Shown here piece after piece: positions 7,092 through 15,161 of a stretch of DNA of 20,929 bases (positions are counted from its first letter, which is position 1; each line of letters opens with the position of its first letter). Where the stretch lies: contig JBLHVV010000053.1 of NCBI GenBank assembly GCA_047628755.1, positions 1-20,929 on the forward strand, in the 5' to 3' direction. The position numbers and the translations under genes were made by a program. The stretch is from Bermanella sp047628755 (lineage in GTDB: Bacteria > Pseudomonadota > Gammaproteobacteria > Pseudomonadales > Oceanobacteraceae). The notes below the pieces were generated by a model. It saw only the letters and a list, made by a program, of their open reading frames with translations. It searched no databases and was not told where the DNA came from.

Positions 7092-7155
7092 AATTGAAAC
7101 AAAGATACTGCCAGAATAAACGAATAGGCAGTGCTGGATTTCACGGAGAGATAAA

Positions 7156-8586
7156 ATGGCTGCAAGAACGTTATACGACAAGTTGTGGGATTCCCACGTG
7201 GTTAAAACCCGTGAAGACGGCACGGCGTTAATTTATATCGATCGCCAATTACTTCACGAAGTAACATCGCCGCAGGCATTCGAAGGCCTTCGTATTGCAG
7301 GCCGAAAGCCATGGCGTGTAGACGCTAACTTAGCGACCCCTGATCATAATGTACCTACTACCAAAACAGAGCGTGAAGTGGGCATTGAGGGTATTGTTGA
7401 CCCTGTATCTAGAATTCAAGTTCAAACCTTGGACGATAACTGCGACGAATTCGGCATTGTTGAATTTAAAATGCAAGACAAGCGTCAAGGTGTTGTGCAT
7501 GTTGTTGGTCCTGAACAGGGCGCAACATTGCCAGGTATGACCGTTGTATGTGGTGATTCTCACACCGCAACGCATGGTGCATTTGCCGCCTTAGCCCATG
7601 GAATTGGCACATCAGAAGTTGAGCATGTACTAGCTACTCAGTGCTTGATTCAAAACAAAATGAAAAATCTATTGATACGCATCGAAGGAACCCTAGGCAA
7701 GGGCATCACAGGTAAAGATGCTGTACTTCATGTGATTGGTATAATTGGAACGGCTGGCGGCAATGGTTGCGCAATGGAGTTTGGTGGAAGCGCTATTCGA
7801 TCCATGAGTATGGAAGGCCGCATGACTATGTGCAATATGGCGATAGAAGCGGGCGCCCGTGTGGGTATGGTGGCATTTGATGATATTACGGCTGAGTACG
7901 TTAAGGGCCGTACTTACTCTCCAAAAGGCGACCATTGGGAACTGGCGTTAGAAGCTTGGTCTGATTTAGTTTCTGATGAAAGTGCTGTTTTTGACAAGAT
8001 TGTTGAAATTAAAGCTGAAGACATCGCGCCACAAGTCACTTGGGGCACGTCGCCTGAAATGGTAGTAACTATCGATGGTTTTGTGCCGAAATTACAAGAT
8101 GCAAAAGACGATGTAGAGCGTAGCGGTTTTGAGCGTGCTTATAAATACATGGGTCTTGAGCCTGGGCAAGCGATTACTGATATTGAATTAGACCGTGTGT
8201 TCATCGGTTCTTGTACTAACAGTCGCATTGAAGATTTACGCGCTGCCGCAGCGGTGGCTAAAGGTAACAAAGTTGCTGGAAGTGTTAAGCAGGCTTTGGT
8301 TGTTCCTGGTTCAGGTCTGGTTAAAGAGCAGGCCGAATTAGAAGGTTTGGATAAAATATTTACCGAAGCTGGTTTTGAATGGCGTGAGCCAGGTTGCTCT
8401 ATGTGCCTAGCAATGAATGCTGACAAGTTAGGCAGCGGTGAGCACTGTGCGTCAACTTCAAACCGTAATTTTGAAGGTCGTCAGGGCTATGGCGGCCGAA
8501 CACACTTGGTAAGTCCAGCTATGGCAGCGGCAGCTGCAATTGCGGGTCACTTTATCGATGTTCGTCAATTTGATTTGGTTAAATAA
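7156..8586 (+). CDS. leuC: 3-isopropylmalate dehydratase large subunit
   Basis: A 476-residue aconitase-family protein, with LeuD forming the isopropylmalate isomerase that converts 2-isopropylmalate to 3-isopropylmalate in leucine synthesis. The [4Fe-4S] cluster cysteines are in place: Cys353 in IGSCTNSR, and Cys414 and Cys417 in PGCSMCLAMN. Other family blocks visible are VCGDSHTATHGAFAALAHGIGTSE (start about residue 131) and a C-terminal SNRNFEGRQGYGGRTHLVSP. Length equals that of the standard bacterial LeuC (about 466-476). GGAGAG at 7145-7150 is the ribosome binding site. It is the first gene of leuCDB and is divergently placed from the LysR regulator; leuD follows after 12 bases. Confidence 0.97.
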   Translation: MAARTLYDKLWDSHVVKTREDGTALIYIDRQLLHEVTSPQAFEGLRIAGRKPWRVDANLATPDHNVPTTKTEREVGIEGIVDPVSRIQVQTLDDNCDEFGIVEFKMQDKRQGVVHVVGPEQGATLPGMTVVCGDSHTATHGAFAALAHGIGTSEVEHVLATQCLIQNKMKNLLIRIEGTLGKGITGKDAVLHVIGIIGTAGGNGCAMEFGGSAIRSMSMEGRMTMCNMAIEAGARVGMVAFDDITAEYVKGRTYSPKGDHWELALEAWSDLVSDESAVFDKIVEIKAEDIAPQVTWGTSPEMVVTIDGFVPKLQDAKDDVERSGFERAYKYMGLEPGQAITDIELDRVFIGSCTNSRIEDLRAAAAVAKGNKVAGSVKQALVVPGSGLVKEQAELEGLDKIFTEAGFEWREPGCSMCLAMNADKLGSGEHCASTSNRNFEGRQGYGGRTHLVSPAMAAAAAIAGHFIDVRQFDLVK

Positions 8587-8598
8587 GGAGAATATAAA

Positions 8599-9246
8599 AT
8601 GAAACCATTTGTTAAGCAAAGCGGTATCGTGGCTCCTATGGATCGAGCCAATATTGATACAGACATGATTATTCCAAAGCAGTTTTTAAAATCAATAAAG
8701 CGCAGCGGTTTTGGCCCGAACTTATTTGATGAATTGCGTTATTTAGACGAGGGACAGCCTGACGCGGATAACTCTGGCCGTCCTTTGAATCCTGACTTCG
8801 TTTTGAATCAAGCTCGTTTCAAAGGCGCATCGGTGTTAATTTCTCGAGAAAACTTTGGATGTGGTTCTTCTCGTGAGCACGCGCCATGGGCTTTAGAAGA
8901 TTTTGGTTTTACAGCCATTATTGCATCTAGTTATGCTGATATTTTTTATAACAATAGTTTTAAAAACGGTCTATTACCAATTGTTCTTACTGAGCAAGAG
9001 ATGGATGGATTGTTTACTGATGTTGAGGCTAATGAAGGTTACGAGCTAACTATTGATTTAGAAAATCAAAACGTAATTAAACCAAATGGCGCCACCATAG
9101 GTTTTGAGGTGGATGCGTTCCGCAAGCACTGCTTAATCAATGGCTTGGATGACATAGGTTTAACACTGCAAGATGCGGATGACATAAGCATTTATGAAAA
9201 TAAGCGTCGTGAATCATCCCCTTGGTTGTTTGGCCAAATAAAATAA
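8599..9246 (+). CDS. leuD: 3-isopropylmalate dehydratase small subunit
   Basis: A 215-residue swivel-domain partner of LeuC. Typical motifs are MDRANIDTDMIIPKQFLK near residues 14-31, and SRENFGCGSSREHAPWAL around 82-99 (Cys88 in GCGSSR), which helps form the substrate pocket. Length is the usual 200-215 for the proteobacterial type. The start is preceded by AAGGAG near 8585-8590, overlapping the leuC stop region, and only 12 bases separate the two genes, so they are cotranscribed and probably translated in balanced amounts. Downstream, 75 bases separate it from leuB and contain an unusual structured element described separately. Confidence 0.97.
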   Translation: MKPFVKQSGIVAPMDRANIDTDMIIPKQFLKSIKRSGFGPNLFDELRYLDEGQPDADNSGRPLNPDFVLNQARFKGASVLISRENFGCGSSREHAPWALEDFGFTAIIASSYADIFYNNSFKNGLLPIVLTEQEMDGLFTDVEANEGYELTIDLENQNVIKPNGATIGFEVDAFRKHCLINGLDDIGLTLQDADDISIYENKRRESSPWLFGQIK

Positions 9247-9250
9247 CTGC

Positions 9251-9294
9251 AGGAGGGTGCTTGCATGATATTTTTACGTGCTGGCACTCTTTAG
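9251..9294 (+). other. structured spacer with strong Shine-Dalgarno and 9-codon ORF
   Basis: AGGAGG (9251-9256) is a perfect ribosome binding site and is followed 8 bases later by ATG 9265, but the frame ends at TAG 9292-9294 after nine codons (MIFLRAGTL). The ORF is in frame with leuB but is separated from it by several stops. The same bases fold: AGGGTGC (9254-9260) pairs with GCACTCT (9284-9290, one G-U), and GCATG (9263-9267) with CGTGC (9277-9281, one G-U), with a TT/TG internal loop and a 9-base loop. The fold would hide the Shine-Dalgarno and the ATG. leuB itself has almost no ribosome binding site. Confidence 0.45.
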
Positions 9295-9321
9295 TTAATT
9301 GCATATTAAAGTTGAAAAATT

Positions 9322-10401
9322 ATGACAAAAAAAATTCTAGTATTACCCGGTGATGGTATTGGTCCAGAGATTGTTGCCGAAGCAGTTAAAGTTTTAGAGA
9401 CAGTAAAAGCCAAGTTTAATCTAGATATTGAACTAGACAATGCTCTGTTAGGTGGTGCCGCCTACGATGAGTTTGGTTCGCCGCTTCCTGAAATTACTAT
9501 GGAAAAAGCCAAGGTATCAGACGCAATTCTATTAGGTGCGGTAGGTGGTCCTAAGTGGGATACTTTAGAAGATCGCGAAATGCGCCCTGAAAAAGGCTTG
9601 TTAGGTTTACGTTCAGGTCTTCAGTTATTTGGTAATTTACGCCCAGCTATTCTGTATCCACAGCTAGCGGATGCGTCTTCTCTAAAACCTGAAATTGTTT
9701 CTGGTTTAGATATTCTAATTGTACGTGAATTAACAGGTGGTATTTATTTTGGTCAGCCTCGCGGTATTCGCACTTTAGAAAATGGTGAGCGCGAAGGGTA
9801 TAATACCTATGTTTATAACGAGACTGAAATTCGTCGCATTGCAAAGGTGGCATTTGAATCGGCTCAAAAACGTAGTAAGAAACTATGCTCTATCGATAAA
9901 GCAAACGTTTTAGAAGTGACTGTTCTATGGCGTGAAATAATGGAAGAGGAATCTAAAAATTACCCAGACGTTGAGCTATCGCATATGTATGTTGACAATG
10001 CTGCAATGCAATTAGTTCGCGCGCCTAAGCAATTTGATGTAATTGTAACGGGTAATTTGTTTGGGGATATTTTGTCTGATGCAGCCGCTATGTTAACCGG
10101 TTCAATCGGCATGCTTCCATCTGCGTCTTTAGACAAGGACAACAAAGGCATGTATGAGCCATGCCATGGTTCTGCGCCTGATATTGCAGGTCAAGGAATT
10201 GCTAATCCGTTAGCAACTATTTTATCTGCAGCCATGATGTTGCGCTACAGCTTAAATGAAGTAGCCGTTGCAGACGCTATAGAAGAAGCGGTAAGTAAAG
10301 TATTGGATCAGGGTTTGCGCACAGCGGATATATTTAGCGAAGGAATGCAAAAGGTTTCTACGCAAGTAATGGGTGAAGCAGTAGTTGCTGCCCTGAAGTA
10401 A
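9322..10401 (+). CDS. leuB: 3-isopropylmalate dehydrogenase
   Basis: A 359-residue NAD-dependent oxidative decarboxylase that turns 3-isopropylmalate into 2-oxoisocaproate, the last committed step before leucine. It begins KKILVLPGDGIGPEIVAEA, and shows LTGGIYFGQPRG, the catalytic lysine Lys193 in SIDKANVLEVTVLWRE, the metal-binding aspartates in YVDNAAMQLV and NLFGDILSDAAAMLTGS, and the NAD-binding block EPCHGSAPDIAGQGIANP. Length is typical. The ATG at 9322 has only a weak purine stretch in front (AAAGTTGAAAAATT), so initiation may rely on arriving ribosomes or on unfolding of the upstream element. It is the third leu gene; 120 bases separate it from asd. Confidence 0.97.
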   Translation: MTKKILVLPGDGIGPEIVAEAVKVLETVKAKFNLDIELDNALLGGAAYDEFGSPLPEITMEKAKVSDAILLGAVGGPKWDTLEDREMRPEKGLLGLRSGLQLFGNLRPAILYPQLADASSLKPEIVSGLDILIVRELTGGIYFGQPRGIRTLENGEREGYNTYVYNETEIRRIAKVAFESAQKRSKKLCSIDKANVLEVTVLWREIMEEESKNYPDVELSHMYVDNAAMQLVRAPKQFDVIVTGNLFGDILSDAAAMLTGSIGMLPSASLDKDNKGMYEPCHGSAPDIAGQGIANPLATILSAAMMLRYSLNEVAVADAIEEAVSKVLDQGLRTADIFSEGMQKVSTQVMGEAVVAALK

Positions 10402-10408
10402 TTTAAAG

Positions 10409-10446
10409 TTAATGCAGTTTTTTTAATCGAGTTTGAAGTGCATTAA
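10409..10446 (+). repeat. AT-rich inverted repeat after leuB
   Basis: TTAATGCA (10409-10416) and TGCATTAA (10439-10446) form perfect 8-base arms around a 22-base spacer. It begins 7 bases after the leuB stop. There is no GC stem or following T-run, so it is not a convincing intrinsic terminator; leuB and asd may or may not be cotranscribed. Confidence 0.35.
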
Positions 10447-10521
10447 AAAGATTTTACCTTCTTATTTATTTACTTGTGCTTATTAAGGCACTATCGATTA
10501 AATAAGAAACGGAGGATAAGT

Positions 10522-11640
10522 ATGAGTAAGCTAAATGTAGGTTTGGTGGGTTGGCGCGGAATGGTTGGTTCTGTGTTGATGGGACGCATGGAAGAAGAGG
10601 GGGATTTTCCTTTAATTAATCCTGTGTTTTTTACCACGTCTCAGAAAGGCCAGAAAGCACCATTATTTGGCGGTGTTGATGCCGGTGTTTTAGAAGATGC
10701 TTTTGATATTGATGCGCTTGCTAAGCTTGATGTGATTATTACCTGTCAAGGTGGCGATTATACTACTGCCGTTTATTCAAAGCTGAAGGCAACTGGTTGG
10801 GAGGGTTATTGGATTGATGCAGCGTCATCATTAAGAATGGAAGACGATGCCATTATCGTTTTAGACCCAGTGAATATGGATGTGATCAAAGACGGTATTC
10901 AAAATGGCGTTAGAACATATGTAGGCGGTAACTGCACGGTTAGTCTTATGCTAATGGCTTTAGGAGGCTTGTTCGAGAAAGATTTAATTGAATGGATTTC
11001 TCCAATGACCTATCAGGCTGCGTCTGGTTCTGGCGCTAAGCACATGCGAGAGCTTATTAGTCAAATGGGTGCTGTTTGCGATAACGTTAAGGATCTTCTT
11101 GACGACCCAGCATCAGCCATTTTAGAGATTGATAAAAAGACCGCTGAGTTTATTCGCAGCACCGATTATCCAGTCGATCAATTTGGTGTGCCACTGGCGG
11201 GAAGTTTAATTCCGTATATCGATACTCAGCTTCAATCAGGCCAGAGCCGTGAAGAATGGAAGGCCGAGGTTGAAACTAATAAAATTTTAGGGACTTCAGC
11301 TGCGCCAACTCCTATAGATGGCATTTGTGTGCGTGTAGGTGCTATGCGTTGTCATTCTCAAGCTATGACTATTAAGCTTAAGAAGGACATCTCTGTATCT
11401 GAGATAGAGTCTATTTTAGCATCAGGTAATGATTGGGTTAAAGTCATTCCAAACGACCGCCAAGAGACTATGAATGAGCTAACGCCTGCTAAAGTTACTG
11501 GCACATTAAATGTTCCAGTGGGGCGTATTCGTAAATTATCGATGGGACCTGAGTACATTTCTGCCTTTACAGTAGGTGATCAGTTACTTTGGGGGGCGGC
11601 AGAACCGCTTCGTAGAATGCTGCGCATTTTACTGGGGTAG
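10522..11640 (+). CDS. asd: aspartate-semialdehyde dehydrogenase
   Basis: A 372-residue NADPH-dependent enzyme that reduces aspartyl phosphate to aspartate semialdehyde, the branch point to diaminopimelate/lysine, threonine and methionine. The N-terminal nucleotide loop GLVGWRGMVGSVLMGRM, the catalytic Cys138 in GGNCTVSLMLMAL, and the active-site His278 in VRVGAMRCHSQAMT all match the long Gram-negative form of Asd. I use the ATG at 10522 because GGAGGA (10511-10516) is ideally placed and homologues start here; an open frame runs upstream to 10474 but its 16 extra residues are unlike the family. A strong terminator follows. In Pseudomonas a second asd-like gene lies between asd and fimV; it is absent here. 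Confidence 0.96.
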   Translation: MSKLNVGLVGWRGMVGSVLMGRMEEEGDFPLINPVFFTTSQKGQKAPLFGGVDAGVLEDAFDIDALAKLDVIITCQGGDYTTAVYSKLKATGWEGYWIDAASSLRMEDDAIIVLDPVNMDVIKDGIQNGVRTYVGGNCTVSLMLMALGGLFEKDLIEWISPMTYQAASGSGAKHMRELISQMGAVCDNVKDLLDDPASAILEIDKKTAEFIRSTDYPVDQFGVPLAGSLIPYIDTQLQSGQSREEWKAEVETNKILGTSAAPTPIDGICVRVGAMRCHSQAMTIKLKKDISVSEIESILASGNDWVKVIPNDRQETMNELTPAKVTGTLNVPVGRIRKLSMGPEYISAFTVGDQLLWGAAEPLRRMLRILLG

Positions 11641-11662
11641 CATTTAAATTACCTTGGTCATC

Positions 11663-11699
11663 ACCCGTGTAATCCCTTGATTACACGGGTATTTCTTTA
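11663..11699 (+). terminator. rho-independent terminator after asd
   Basis: A perfect 12-bp stem (ACCCGTGTAATC with GATTACACGGGT) has a 4-base CCTT loop and is followed by ATTTCTTTA, an imperfect T-run. It separates the leu-asd block from fimV. Confidence 0.85.
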
Positions 11700-11767
11700 G
11701 TACTTCACAAAATAGCAATAAAACCTTAGAAAAAACCAGCCAATGGCCAGTTAAACCCTTATATACA

Positions 11768-11831
11768 TTGATAAATCCTTGATTTTACTTAATACTTCAT
11801 TTCTTAATGACACAATCTTATAAGAGATTGT
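11768..11831 (+). promoter_or_regulatory. fimV upstream region with dyad and weak promoter
   Basis: Between the asd terminator and fimV are two weak sigma-70 candidates: TTGATA (11768-11773) with TAATAC (11790-11795), and TTGATT (11779-11784) with CTTAAT (11803-11808). Just downstream is a perfect inverted repeat, ACAATCT (11812-11818) and AGATTGT (11825-11831), around TATAAG; its centre CTTATAAG is also palindromic. The dyad lies near the predicted transcript start, where a bound protein would repress, or it forms a hairpin at the 5' end of the mRNA. The binder is unknown. Confidence 0.3.
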
Positions 11832-11895
11832 ATGGAAGGGTAGTTAGCAATAGCCCGTTGACCCTTAAAAGAATTAGAAGAAAGGATACACTGCT

Positions 11896-14800
11896 ATGTT
11901 GCGCAAGCTTGCGATTGCAATAGCTGCATCTGGGGCAATGATGAGTGCTTCAACAACTTATGCCTTAGGTATGGGTGATATAGAGTTAGATTCAGCCTTG
12001 AATCAACCTCTAGACGCACGAATTAAACTCTTGAAAGCCAGTGAGTTAGAGGATTGGGAATTAAAACCGAATCTTGCTTCTCGCGACGAATTTGAAAAGT
12101 CCGGTGTTGAACGTGTATTCTTTTTAAACAGTTTTAGGTTTGAAATTGAAAGAACTGAATCTGATGTTTTTATAAATATTACGTCTGAGCAACCTGTAGT
12201 AGAACCATTCTTAAACTTTCTAGTGCAGGTAGACTGGCCAAGTGGCCGGTTGTTACGAGAATATACCGTGCTGCTTGACCCTCCTGTATTTACTGAAGAG
12301 CCACTTAGTTCTGTATCTGCCCCTAAGTCTGAAGTGAGTGACACTGAGTCAGAAGAATCTTTCAGTGAATTATCTGATAGTGAACTTCCTGGCATGGCAC
12401 CAAGCCAGTCTGATGAAGACGTAAACAATTCTATGGCTGAAGCGCCAGTTGCTCAGAAAAAAACGACGCCTAAAAGCCCAAAAACATACGCTGTTCGTAA
12501 AAATGATACCCTATGGGAAATTGCCATAAAGACTCGTGAGGATCGCAGTGTGTCGCCTCAGCAAGCTATGCTTGCAATTCAAGACTTGAATCCTTCGGCT
12601 TTTATTAATGGAAATATTAACCGCCTGAAGAAGAATCAAGTTTTAAGAGTTCCTACAAATGAAGAAATTCTTTCACGCAGTTTTAGTCAAGCTGTATCTG
12701 AAGTGGCCATGCAAAACCAAGTTACTGCTAACCGCAAAGCTCAGTTAGATGCTACCCGCAAAGATAAGGCAATGGAGCGTGATAATGTTGCTCCAGATGC
12801 GCGATTGAAGCTATTGGCTGGTGGCGACGCTACAACTGAGATTAATCGTGGTGCCAGTGGCAAGGTGGATAATAAAGCAATTGGTGACCAATCTAGTTTA
12901 GAGAATGACTTAAACTTAGCTCTTGAAAACTTAGACAAGTCAAATTTAGAAAATAATGATCTTCGCACACGCCTAGATTCTTTAGAAGATCAAATTAATA
13001 CTCTACAGCGCCTTGTGAATCTTAAAGATGAGCAAATGGTAGCATTACAAACAGGCATAGGATCCAAAGACCTTAAGCTTGCTGAAGTGGATTTGCCTGT
13101 AAAAGTTATTGATGAACCAGCTGCAGTAGATACAGCTACAGAAGATCTGAATTTTTCAGAACCAGCGGTCGAAACACCAACGGCAGATCTGGCACCTGTT
13201 GAGACGGAAGTTAAGCCACTGGCACCAAAGCCTTTTACTATGCCAATAGTTGAAGACCAGCCTTTTGATGTACTGTCTTTTGTGTCAGAAAACCCTCAAA
13301 TTCCTGGTGCAATTATAGTGGCATTGTTGGCTGGTTTATTACTTAGTAGTAGGATTCGCAAGCGTAAAGAAGAGGCAGATGACCCTCTTGATGGTACTGT
13401 ATTCGATGGCCAGGACCCATTGAGTGATGCTAACGCTGATTTAGGGGACGATTTCCAATCAGAATTTGACGAGCTTGACTTAGGTGGGACAACCGACGAA
13501 GCCGAGTTCGAGGAGTCAGATTTTGATGGTGCTGACTTTGCCGAAGACGGTTTAGGTGACTTTGACAATTCAGACCCTAGCTTGCCTGACTCTTTAGACG
13601 GAACCGACTTAGGGGAAGGCCAAGACGTGTTAGGCGAAGTCGACGTATATATGGCTTATAACCGAGTCGAGCCTGCAAGAGAATTACTAGAAAAAACTTT
13701 GCAGCAACAGCCAGGAAGAATGGATTTAAGAGTTAAGTTGCTAGAAGTTCTGAGTGAAATGGACGAGCAGTCGGCATTTGATGATAATTATTCTTATGTT
13801 ATGGAAAATGGCCAGCCCTCAGATCAATCCCAAGCTGAAGCAATTAAGGCTGCCTTCGGATCCACAAACAGCAGTGATTTTTCAGGGGACTTCGGTTTAG
13901 GGTTAGAGGCCGATGATAGCGTCGATAATCTTGGTTTAGATTTAGACGTTGGCGAATCACAGATAGATGCTGGTGATTTAGATTTCAATCTAGAAGGTCT
14001 AGATCTAGATGCTGACCAAGCAGTACCTGTCGAGGTTAACGGCATCCAAGATTTTGAAGTGGATTCTAGTTTAGATTTTGATATGGACTTGTCAGACTTT
14101 GATAGTGATACACAAAATAATTTAGATACTAAGCCTGTACTGGATAAAACTATTGATCCTGCTGATGACAGTTTAGACTTTGATGGTTCAATTGATGATG
14201 AACTAGCTACCTTGGATTTAGGTGATGATTTTGAACCGATGGATCTGAACAGTGATTTATCAAGTGTCGAATTAAGCAATTTAGATCAAACCCTAGATGA
14301 CCAAGACCTCGAGATTCCTAATTTATCTAATGAGTTATCAGAAAACGATCTTGAATTTGAAGGATTGGATATTCCTGACTTAGAGGTTTTGGAATTCGAT
14401 GCTCCAGCTTTAGACGTAACTGAAGATACTTTCGATATTGATTTAGAAAATGACGATTTAAACAGCCTGAATGAATTAGACGTTTCAACCCCTTCAGACT
14501 TAGATATGTTAGATGAAATTCTTGATGGTTCTAACGAGTTGGATTTAGAGAGTTCATTAGAGTCAGAGCTTAAGATTCTAGGTGAAGAAAATGATTTATT
14601 AGCTGGTGACTCAGATGATTTAACGGATATCACTGATCTAGACGATGATCTGGCTGATTTAGAAAGGTCGCTTGGTGGTGATGTCAGTGAGGTTTCCGAT
14701 TTAGACATTTTAGACGAGCTAACAGCAGGCGCCGATGCGTTTGATGCTGTGGCCGATTCTAACCAGGATCTCGTATCGTTAGATGAATTAGGCACAGATG

Positions 14801-15018
14801 ACCTACCTTCTCTTGGAGATATGGATCTAGATAATCTAGGTGAAGACCTAGACTTCTTAAGTGGTACCGACGAAAGTGAAACTAAGTTGGATCTCGCTCG
14901 GGCTTACATTGATATGGACGACAAGGATGGAGCTAAAGAAATTCTTCAAGAAGTCTTAGAAGAAGGCACCGATAAGCAAAAAGGTGATGCAAATAAACTT
15001 ATGGACAGCATGGCTTAA
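11896..15018 (+). CDS. fimV: FimV/HubP-family polar landmark protein
   Basis: A 1040-residue inner-membrane protein with the full FimV layout. A signal peptide (MLRKLAIAIAASGAMM...) is probably cleaved after TYA at residue 23, just before the family-typical ALGMGDI. A FimV N-terminal domain follows, then a LysM peptidoglycan-binding domain at about 196-255 (AVRKNDTLWEIA... VLRVPT), a coiled coil at about 333-386, one membrane segment at about 469-485 followed by RIRKRK, and a large cytoplasmic part. The cytoplasmic part has a TPR-like helix pair near 581-635 (YMAYNRVEPARELLEKTL), a very acidic region of repeated LDLD/LDFD-type motifs up to about 990, and the conserved C-terminal FimV domain (about 995-1040, ETKLDLARAYIDMDDKDGAKEIL). 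Such proteins organise the cell pole: type IV pilus assembly, twitching, cAMP signalling, or chemotaxis and flagellar placement. AAAGGA before the ATG supports the start. Confidence 0.95.
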   Translation: MLRKLAIAIAASGAMMSASTTYALGMGDIELDSALNQPLDARIKLLKASELEDWELKPNLASRDEFEKSGVERVFFLNSFRFEIERTESDVFINITSEQPVVEPFLNFLVQVDWPSGRLLREYTVLLDPPVFTEEPLSSVSAPKSEVSDTESEESFSELSDSELPGMAPSQSDEDVNNSMAEAPVAQKKTTPKSPKTYAVRKNDTLWEIAIKTREDRSVSPQQAMLAIQDLNPSAFINGNINRLKKNQVLRVPTNEEILSRSFSQAVSEVAMQNQVTANRKAQLDATRKDKAMERDNVAPDARLKLLAGGDATTEINRGASGKVDNKAIGDQSSLENDLNLALENLDKSNLENNDLRTRLDSLEDQINTLQRLVNLKDEQMVALQTGIGSKDLKLAEVDLPVKVIDEPAAVDTATEDLNFSEPAVETPTADLAPVETEVKPLAPKPFTMPIVEDQPFDVLSFVSENPQIPGAIIVALLAGLLLSSRIRKRKEEADDPLDGTVFDGQDPLSDANADLGDDFQSEFDELDLGGTTDEAEFEESDFDGADFAEDGLGDFDNSDPSLPDSLDGTDLGEGQDVLGEVDVYMAYNRVEPARELLEKTLQQQPGRMDLRVKLLEVLSEMDEQSAFDDNYSYVMENGQPSDQSQAEAIKAAFGSTNSSDFSGDFGLGLEADDSVDNLGLDLDVGESQIDAGDLDFNLEGLDLDADQAVPVEVNGIQDFEVDSSLDFDMDLSDFDSDTQNNLDTKPVLDKTIDPADDSLDFDGSIDDELATLDLGDDFEPMDLNSDLSSVELSNLDQTLDDQDLEIPNLSNELSENDLEFEGLDIPDLEVLEFDAPALDVTEDTFDIDLENDDLNSLNELDVSTPSDLDMLDEILDGSNELDLESSLESELKILGEENDLLAGDSDDLTDITDLDDDLADLERSLGGDVSEVSDLDILDELTAGADAFDAVADSNQDLVSLDELGTDDLPSLGDMDLDNLGEDLDFLSGTDESETKLDLARAYIDMDDKDGAKEILQEVLEEGTDKQKGDANKLMDSMA

Positions 15019-15067
15019 CTTTAATATAAGCAATGTTTAAGGTATGAGTGTTTTTTAGTTATAATAG

Positions 15068-15103
15068 CCCGAGTGTGGAAGCATACTCGGGTTTTGTTTT
15101 TTT
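15068..15103 (+). terminator. rho-independent terminator after fimV
   Basis: A 10-bp stem (15068-15077 with 15082-15091, one G-U pair; outer arms CCCGAGT/ACTCGGG) closes a GAAG loop and is followed by TTTTGTTTTTTT. It isolates fimV from truA, so truA needs its own promoter in 15104-15161, where I find none that is convincing. Confidence 0.9.
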
Positions 15104-15161
15104 AGGTTCCCCCTAAGGCATAAATTAATATGTACTGCTTGGGTGTAATTAGGTTTAAGTT

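Noticed and set aside
7092..7155. Leucine leader-peptide attenuator before leuC
   Set aside because: No Leu-codon-rich short ORF and no terminator/antiterminator pair is visible in the leader.
7330..8426. Minus-strand and shifted ORFs within leuC
   Set aside because: leuC is fully conserved in its own frame; the others are shadows with His/Thr-rich composition and no features.
10474..10521. N-terminal extension of Asd
   Set aside because: The internal ATG at 10522 has an ideal ribosome binding site and matches the family N-terminus.
12003..14795. Several Ser/Lys-rich minus-strand ORFs opposite fimV
   Set aside because: They are the mirror of Leu-Asp-rich fimV codons (TTAGAT-type codons read as Ser/Lys on the other strand) and have no ribosome binding sites or family features.
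15060..15065. Perfect TATAAT before truA
   Set aside because: It lies just before the fimV terminator stem and has no acceptable -35 at 16-18 bases; a transcript from it would meet the terminator at once.
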